From contig MKTZ01000011.1 in NCBI GenBank assembly GCA_001898505.1, forward strand, positions 248,001 through 312,000: 64,000 bases of DNA, in the 5' to 3' direction. Below the pieces are notes generated by a model that worked only from the letters and a program-made list of their open reading frames with translations, had not been told where the DNA came from and did not search any database. Of the stretch, positions 59,601-64,000 are shown piece after piece. The stretch's first letter is position 1, and each line of letters begins with the position of its first letter. Source of the stretch: Sphingobacteriales bacterium 50-39. GTDB taxonomy: Bacteria; Bacteroidota; Bacteroidia; Chitinophagales; Chitinophagaceae. A program made the translations under genes and the position numbers.

Positions 59601-62009
59601 AGGATGACTGGCAAAAACGGCATCCCCGCCCGCCTCTTCCAGCGCCTCCGTCAACTGGGCAATAGTCCCTCCGGCGCCCTGCCAGGCTGCATAGGTGGGC
59701 AGCGCTTCTTCTTCCAGCGCCGTCAGCGTTACCAGCTCCTGCCGCAACTCTATGATACGTTCGATAAGATCCCTAACGACAATACCTATCTCCTTTTCGC
59801 CGCTGAGACTGGTGAGATGAAACTCCCGCAATATATCTACCCGCCTGTTCATTTTTTCTACCAGGGATGTTCGCCGTGCCCGCAACGTAGCAAGGTCCAT
59901 CCTGTTTGTGGTGAACTCCTCGTAAGTGGAACGCAGGTTGCGGATGAATTCCCGCTTGTCTCCCTGGCTGTCGTGTATATAGCAGCAGAGTTCGTCCAGC
60001 CCGTTTTGTTTCAGTCGATGATAGACCACATCCAGCGCTGCCCGTTTCTCGCATACAAAGAGGATGCTCTTCCCTCTCGCCACAAAATCCGCTATCAGGT
60101 TGGTGATGGTCTGACTCTTGCCCGTACCCGGAGGACCCTGTATGATATAGCTGTAACCTGCCCGGCTTTGTAAGATGGCCTTTGTCTGTGTGGGGTCCGC
60201 CTGTATGACATGATGCCAGTCGTCGGGTCTGTTCAGATTGAAAGGATGCCCCTTAAGCGCACGCGGCTGCTGACTGAACAACGCATCGAATACAGGATGC
60301 TGCAATTGCTGGTCGATGACTACATTATAGTCACGCACGAGGCTCATCTTTTTGTAATTGAAATTGCCCAGCACCATATGACAGACGTCGAAGTCCCAGC
60401 TATAGGGATTATTCTCGCTCTCCGCCAGCTTGTATAGCTCGGGCTCCCGCAGAGCGGCGGCGTCTGGCTCCGATGAACCGTTCATCAGGTATTCCAGCGG
60501 ACCCGGGTCCGTCTTTATACGGCTGCGAAATATTTCCAGCCCCAAAGGCTGATAATGCTCCGGTTTATAGCTATACGGGATATGATGATAGCTGCTGAGA
60601 CCAGGCTGCCGGCGGAGACGTTTGCGATAATTATTCACCGTTTGACGCGCCTCGCCATGGATCAGGCGGATACGCGGCTTGCCGATATAATTCAATACGA
60701 TACCCTGGTTCGCCTCGTCGATCTGTGTCTTCACCTGCTGGTAGAATTGTTCCGGACTTATCTCATCCAGGTCCACAAGATCAGGCAGCCGGATGCCATA
60801 TAACTCTCTCAATTGACTCGCCAGAACAGGATTTACTTCTGCTGCATTATCCAGCGTCTTGATCACATAGTGATCTTCCTTTAATTTCTTATTCTTTTTC
60901 AGCTGCACCGGCAAAAGAAGCAATGGACTTTGTATCCGTTCCTGCGGGTCTTCTTTCAGATTGTGCCAGCTAAGAAAAACGATAACTAGTTTCAGTTGAT
61001 TGAATCCATATTCCTGTATGGCCCGCTGCGACTCCACCCGCACCCTGTCCAGGGACGAAGGCAGATAAGCGTGGTCGTCAAATCTCAGGTATTTATTCAG
61101 CACGATCTCCTTCATCCCCCGCAGCTTTTCCGCCAGCTCCTCACTCCATATAAAAAGATGCTCGGGGCGGATGCTCTGGTAGTGCAGCACTACAGGAACA
61201 CTGCTGACCGTAAGGTTTACAAATCGCATATTGGGTTTGTAATACAGGAGCCTGTTGCGCCGGCTGGTATCGAAAAGCCTGTTCCGCAGCTTGTTCAGGA
61301 TAAAAGCATCCCGCTCGGTCAGCTCCTTGCCCAACCAACCCCTCACCTGGCTGAGATCCGTGGTCTTTTCAGGATCATAATCCCTGTAATGCTGCAGCCG
61401 GTGGATCACATCATACAGGTCCTGCGCACGGCGACCCCTGTCCAGCTCCGTCATTTCCGTAATAAGCCTTGCGATAGTGGGGTGCAGCGTCTCGTTATAG
61501 GACGAAGGGTTGCTTCGGACAGAAGCAAAGTTCTCCAGGTCGTTCGGGTCGTACAGGTCCAGGCCCAGGGCGATGCTGCCCAGGATCGATCCCAGGCAGA
61601 AGATATCCGTCAGGGGATCATGATGTCCTAATATTTGTTCGAAGGATTGGTATCCGGGTATATAGGCAGGGTAGGTCAGTGGTTGCCGGAAATCCAGGTG
61701 TACGTCCGCGCTCAGCTTTATCTTGCCGACGACCTCGAAGTTCCGGGACCGGACGTCAGGGAATAGTGCTGATACACGACTAAGGTGGTGAACAGGTGCA
61801 TGTGCCAGCCGTTCGTCGATATCCAGTGCCTGCTCCGTCAGGAACAAGGCCTCTTCTTTTCCAAAAGGAGCCACCAGCCCCATTTCGTGGAGGCTGCATA
61901 CTTCCTGGAACAGCGGCAGAACAAAGGCGATCACATCATCCGTGGTATAGTCCCCATTGTCCCAGGCGGTCCGGAGGAATTGTTTAAAATATATTCTGTC
62001 AGTGGGCAT
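56610..62009 (-). CDS. Multidomain SF1 helicase: kinase-like C-lobe, DUF4011, helicase, degenerate nuclease, WGR
   Basis: A 1799-residue cytosolic protein. Residues 20-210: C-lobe-like part of a protein kinase (LFQEVCSLHEMGLVAPFG, then DPLTDIFCLGSILGSIALG and LTEMTELDRGRRAQDL), without the N-lobe Lys or the HRD loop, so inactive as kinase. About 225-545: DUF4011 (FILNKLRNRLFDTSRRNRLLYYKP). Helicase: Walker A GPPGTGKS at 625-632, DEAS at 1253-1256, GDEKQMPP at 1277-1284, WHYRSH at 1331-1336, and motifs V-VI at 1475-1489 and 1517-1527 (KRLNVLFSRAR). A long helical insert fills 690-1240. About 1592-1690: MTES_1575-type restriction nuclease fold, in which the catalytic Asp and Glu positions appear changed (KCSLAIK, LGILLDD). 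About 1730-1797: WGR domain (LIVRWGRSGTRGQ...KGY). DUF4011-helicase-nuclease proteins are linked to anti-phage defence; the role here is inference. Confidence 0.85.
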   Translation of the reverse strand: MPTDRIYFKQFLRTAWDNGDYTTDDVIAFVLPLFQEVCSLHEMGLVAPFGKEEALFLTEQALDIDERLAHAPVHHLSRVSALFPDVRSRNFEVVGKIKLSADVHLDFRQPLTYPAYIPGYQSFEQILGHHDPLTDIFCLGSILGSIALGLDLYDPNDLENFASVRSNPSSYNETLHPTIARLITEMTELDRGRRAQDLYDVIHRLQHYRDYDPEKTTDLSQVRGWLGKELTERDAFILNKLRNRLFDTSRRNRLLYYKPNMRFVNLTVSSVPVVLHYQSIRPEHLFIWSEELAEKLRGMKEIVLNKYLRFDDHAYLPSSLDRVRVESQRAIQEYGFNQLKLVIVFLSWHNLKEDPQERIQSPLLLLPVQLKKNKKLKEDHYVIKTLDNAAEVNPVLASQLRELYGIRLPDLVDLDEISPEQFYQQVKTQIDEANQGIVLNYIGKPRIRLIHGEARQTVNNYRKRLRRQPGLSSYHHIPYSYKPEHYQPLGLEIFRSRIKTDPGPLEYLMNGSSEPDAAALREPELYKLAESENNPYSWDFDVCHMVLGNFNYKKMSLVRDYNVVIDQQLQHPVFDALFSQQPRALKGHPFNLNRPDDWHHVIQADPTQTKAILQSRAGYSYIIQGPPGTGKSQTITNLIADFVARGKSILFVCEKRAALDVVYHRLKQNGLDELCCYIHDSQGDKREFIRNLRSTYEEFTTNRMDLATLRARRTSLVEKMNRRVDILREFHLTSLSGEKEIGIVVRDLIERIIELRQELVTLTALEEEALPTYAAWQGAGGTIAQLTEALEEAGGDAVFASHPFSRLHERIFLSEQPHRMLDQLLGQALEILDTIDQRLAGVPMDREQALRPVRLKSMVQFAVLLYPLVVTDNFRLADPAGGEAREFISRWTDYKQKVDLYQEALAKNIHWKEKLGEQDVEQALTLAIRQEKAFLNFLNGSWRRLKKRLQESYDLSQHAVRPAYRGILENLKDEYEKARGMEQAKRRLQTDYRLDNPDTAWLGIGILHQKKDDPALLYLLRHQEAIRVVTGLQSLHQPLIDLESRLKDCLHGGLDAALTLEDLRDELQNIRLNADGLRELLPALRSFTSLPEAVKETLRQFELSPMQIEAVVARKTLHHVYQSNRDFAHIDRQVLDKAVQQLGESYSALQQVNADLIRAFIRQRFLQQIDLSSMASSQLNEEQKKFKKTYSEGRKILENEFGKSMRYKSIRELSSRESGLVLKDIKPIWLMSPYSVSDSLPLDSDHFDVVIFDEASQITLEEGVPALYRSRQTIIVGDEKQMPPTDFFSARSEDPDDLEGMAEEDDEWLSDDVDSLLAQGARKLDSTLLSWHYRSHYETLISFSNHAFYEGRLLTIPDKTIHTEERAPIVVSNVREMAGQIDHLFDRSISYHLLEGSVYEKRSNRGEAIYIACLVRELLNRDGSPSIGIVAFSQEQQHMIEQALDELGEEDPAFMVKLEEAYNRTENDQFTGLIVKNLENIQGDERDIIIMSVCYGPDAKGKMLMNFGPINKKGGEKRLNVLFSRARTHMAVVSSIRHSAITNEYNEGANYLKRFLQYAEMVSQGQMAGARAILDSMVLRRTEGGAAVRPSRVRDQIKQQLEAMGYFVDEQIGQSDFKCSLAIKARPDDETYVLGILLDDEKHYLNENLIEQYYQRPAILERFGWKVLPVYSRDWLHQPQKIIDMIRKLLEEPIVSGGVQEAAAPVVEKPAAVDLRQDEAGGGVPASPYDHLPFHRLYHKENGNEKFWEAATDGNKLIVRWGRSGTRGQIQLKSFPDEEVAKKEMEKLIREKQNKGYMS

Positions 62010-62098
62010 AATTCAATGGTTCGGTTGTTTTTGGCGGCTTACAGGACAGGTACTCTATTCGGAGTAACACAGGTTGGTTTAAAAAAACACCGATTTTA

Positions 62099-62111
62099 GT
62101 ACTTGTAGTAC
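62099..62111. promoter_or_regulatory. Palindrome GTACT-TGT-AGTAC upstream of the helicase gene
   Basis: Perfect 5-base arms with a 3-base spacer, in the 173-base gap between the M48 and helicase genes, about 90 bases upstream of the helicase start. Candidate operator. No clear TAnnTTTG box was seen beside it. Confidence 0.3.
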
Positions 62112-62181
62112 GAAAATTCGACAAATAATAAACCAAAATTGCTATGCCTTTAAACATAGTTGTTCTTGACCGTCTTGGCAA

Positions 62182-63306
62182 CTAGGATTGTCTGGGGATG
62201 TTAAGCTTCACACGCTCCCATTGTTTATCACTGTATGTCATTTCCTTTTTGACAATGGGCTCCAGCACCGGCGTAAGTCCAAGGGTCTCCGCCAGAGACA
62301 GCGCATGACCCAACGGCACGTCTTCCAGGTCCGGGTCGGCCAGGGCAAGATCCAGCAATACATAGGCGAAATATTCCCGTACACTCTGGTGCGCACCGGT
62401 CAGAAAGGTGGTGAGCCCGTCCGGAAAGATCGCCCCGGCGCCCGTCCCCACCTCCAGATCCGGAAAATATTGATGCGCCAGCGCCAACACCACCGGCGTC
62501 CGAAACCACTCCGGATACAAATATCCGGTCAGCAGCTCCCGGGTCATCCCGGACAAGACAGCCTGCGCGAGCACATCCAGGCGGTCCAGCTCCATGATAC
62601 CCTCGATCATTTGTGCAATGGCAGGACCTGCCGCATCTCGCTCCTCATGCCACAGATGCAAGGCCCTCGTACGGATAAAATTCTCCGGATGGGTGAGCGA
62701 AGACGACTGCACCACCTCGAGCCCCGTCGCCAGTTTTAATAGCATGGTAATGATAGGACCCTCCTCTCCCAATACCCCATAGGCCTCTCTGTCACAATGT
62801 ATCTCCTTATACAGCCGGAACAGGCGGGCTGTTTCATAATGGGACGCCCCGCTGTCGGGGCTGCCCGCAAGCGCCGTGATGATCCTGTCCGTTATCTCCA
62901 GATCACCCTCCAAAAGGGAGTAGAATTTTATATGCGCCAGCTCATGGGCGATAAGGGCTGAGAGCTCCTGCTCATCCAGCAACTGCAGGACCCCTCCGCT
63001 AAAGACCATATGCGCCTCACCCTGAAGACAAACAATGCTGGCATTCAGCTCTGAAGAATGAGCCGCCTGATAGGCAGTCACGGACAGATGGCCAAGACCC
63101 ATCTTTTCCCGAATAATATTGATTTTTTCATATAAGAGAAGGTCGCTGCCCGGCTGGAACTGGTAAGTGTTCTTTAGCAGGTCGGATTTAAAGGAAGACA
63201 GCTGCTCCTCCTTTTTCCGGGTGGCAGAAAAAAAGGACCAGATCCCGGATTGCCCTTTAAAATAGTCCCGGATCTTCCAATGGTAAGGCAGCGGTTCGGA
63301 TAGCAT
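62182..63306 (-). CDS. M48 family metallopeptidase-like protein, cytosolic
   Basis: A 374-residue protein. LIAHELAHIKFYSLLEGD carries HExxH (His-Glu-Leu-Ala-His), and the downstream LYKEIHCDREAYGVLGE has the third-ligand Glu/Asp region. No signal or membrane helix, unlike HtpX. The C-terminal half is helical and rich in short repeats (LDLALADPDLEDVPL). It is upstream of the giant helicase gene on the same strand (173 bases apart), which suggests they work together. A known pairing is not recalled. Confidence 0.82.
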   Translation of the reverse strand: MLSEPLPYHWKIRDYFKGQSGIWSFFSATRKKEEQLSSFKSDLLKNTYQFQPGSDLLLYEKINIIREKMGLGHLSVTAYQAAHSSELNASIVCLQGEAHMVFSGGVLQLLDEQELSALIAHELAHIKFYSLLEGDLEITDRIITALAGSPDSGASHYETARLFRLYKEIHCDREAYGVLGEEGPIITMLLKLATGLEVVQSSSLTHPENFIRTRALHLWHEERDAAGPAIAQMIEGIMELDRLDVLAQAVLSGMTRELLTGYLYPEWFRTPVVLALAHQYFPDLEVGTGAGAIFPDGLTTFLTGAHQSVREYFAYVLLDLALADPDLEDVPLGHALSLAETLGLTPVLEPIVKKEMTYSDKQWERVKLNIPRQS

Positions 63307-63404
63307 AGGCGCCCAAATTAATTAAACTTGGCCTCAGTATCAAGAGCTACCGGCTTCTTTTAACATCTCATAACGAAGCCTGGAAATTTCTTTAACTTCG
63401 CCGC

Positions 63405-64000
63405 ATGAGCGATTATATCAGAGGTCTTAATGACCAGCAGAAAGAGGCGGTTTTGCATAAAGATGGTCCTATTATGATCGTAGCAGGGGCTGGCAGCGGC
63501 AAGACAAAGGTCCTCACTACCCGCATCGCCCATCTGCTGGCGCAAGGCGTGGATGCATTCAATATACTGGCGCTCACTTTTACCAACAAGGCGGCAAAGG
63601 AAATGAAGGAGAGGATTGAAAAGATCCTCGGGAACACCAGCGCCCGCAGTCTCTATATAGGTACTTTTCACAGCGTATTTGCCCGGATCCTTCGCGGAGA
63701 GGCACACCGTATCGGCTATCCCAACAATTTTACCATATACGATACAGACGACGCCAAAAGTGTCGTAAAAACGGTCATCAACGAACTCAACCTGGATGAC
63801 AAGCACTACAAGCCCAATGTGGTGTACAACCGCATTTCCCAGGCAAAGAACAGCCTCGTAGGACCCACCGAGTATGCCAATGATTACCATATCCAACAAG
63901 AGGATATGCGGGCCAATCGTCCCGCCATCGGGCAGATTTATGCAGCCTATGCCGCCCGTTGTTTCAAGAATGGAGCGATGGATTTTGACGACCTCCTTAT
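63405..64000 (+). CDS. UvrD/PcrA superfamily 1 DNA helicase (3' partial)
   Basis: Starts at the ATG at 63405 and runs off the right edge. Motifs seen: LNDQQKEAVLHKDGPIMIVAGAGSGKTKVLTTRIAHLL (Q-motif and Walker A), LALTFTNKAAKEMKERI (Ia), IGTFHSVFARILR (Ib) and MDFDDLL (start of motif II). The order and spacing match UvrD/PcrA. Involved in excision repair and replication-fork processing. TAACTTCG lies 5 bases upstream of the ATG, a near match to a -7 box. Confidence 0.93.
   Translation, partial: MSDYIRGLNDQQKEAVLHKDGPIMIVAGAGSGKTKVLTTRIAHLLAQGVDAFNILALTFTNKAAKEMKERIEKILGNTSARSLYIGTFHSVFARILRGEAHRIGYPNNFTIYDTDDAKSVVKTVINELNLDDKHYKPNVVYNRISQAKNSLVGPTEYANDYHIQQEDMRANRPAIGQIYAAYAARCFKNGAMDFDDLL

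Noticed and set aside
1-64000. Search for tRNA, rRNA, CRISPR arrays and insertion-sequence transposases
   Set aside because: No cloverleaf-like genes, no regular spaced repeats and no transposase or integrase motifs were recognised; the structured repeats carry no protein.

Overview
The window looks like a chromosomal segment of a Bacteroidota bacterium, most likely family Chitinophagaceae. The evidence is a SusD/DUF1735 polysaccharide-utilisation cluster, a type IX secretion sorting domain, -7 promoter boxes of the TAnnTTTG type with almost no Shine-Dalgarno sites, many lipoproteins, and Bacteroidota-type families (DUF5606, DUF885, OmpA lipoprotein, bacterial GH3). Coding DNA is of roughly balanced base composition. 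One AT-rich island (about 31.9-32.3 kb) and several GC-rich hairpin clusters stand out.

Layout. 0-6.5 kb: the end of a glycan-utilisation operon (partial SusD, DUF1735/propeller lipoprotein, GH123-like and TIM-barrel glycosidase-like proteins, methyltransferase-like protein). 6.5-21 kb: housekeeping and envelope genes, including a redox-dead thioredoxin-fold protein, S41 peptidase, thiL, an inositol-monophosphatase-family gene, glycosyltransferase, GH3, LysE, YegP-like protein, mtgA, a nicotinamide-riboside salvage pair (pnuC plus NadR-like kinase), Nfu, MerC, SCO1 and Fur. 21-35 kb: oligoendopeptidase F, DUF5606, a PAS histidine kinase coupled to a DsbA-like protein, a large aromatic/glycine-rich surface protein, polA, an AT-rich island with an XRE-type regulator and a Uma2 nuclease, and uvrB. 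35-49 kb: AsmA-like protein, PSMA-like M28 peptidase, mgsA, a T9SS cargo protein, recA, an ECF sigma operon, a DUF885 protein and an OmpA lipoprotein. 49-64 kb: a 7TM hybrid sensor kinase, a CPA1 antiporter, small proteins, a disrupted DUF1080 gene, a 1799-residue multidomain helicase with an M48 peptidase gene upstream, and the start of a UvrD/PcrA helicase.

Two items deserve most attention. First, a dispersed family of structured repeats (at least ten recognisable copies or fragments). It has a constant linker resembling GCTAATGTCTG, a small hairpin with a GAA loop, and neighbouring stems whose sequences differ between copies while base pairing is kept. In the longer copies one end always faces the start codon of an adjacent gene, and its hairpin loop resembles a -7 box. 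Other copies sit just after stop codons, inside a reading frame, or within a broken DUF1080 gene. Second, the 1799-residue protein joins a protein-kinase-like C-lobe, DUF4011, SF1 helicase, a degenerate restriction-nuclease-like domain and a WGR domain. That architecture resembles known DUF4011-helicase-nuclease anti-phage proteins.

Domain calls come from recognising motifs in the translated sequence. No database search was run.
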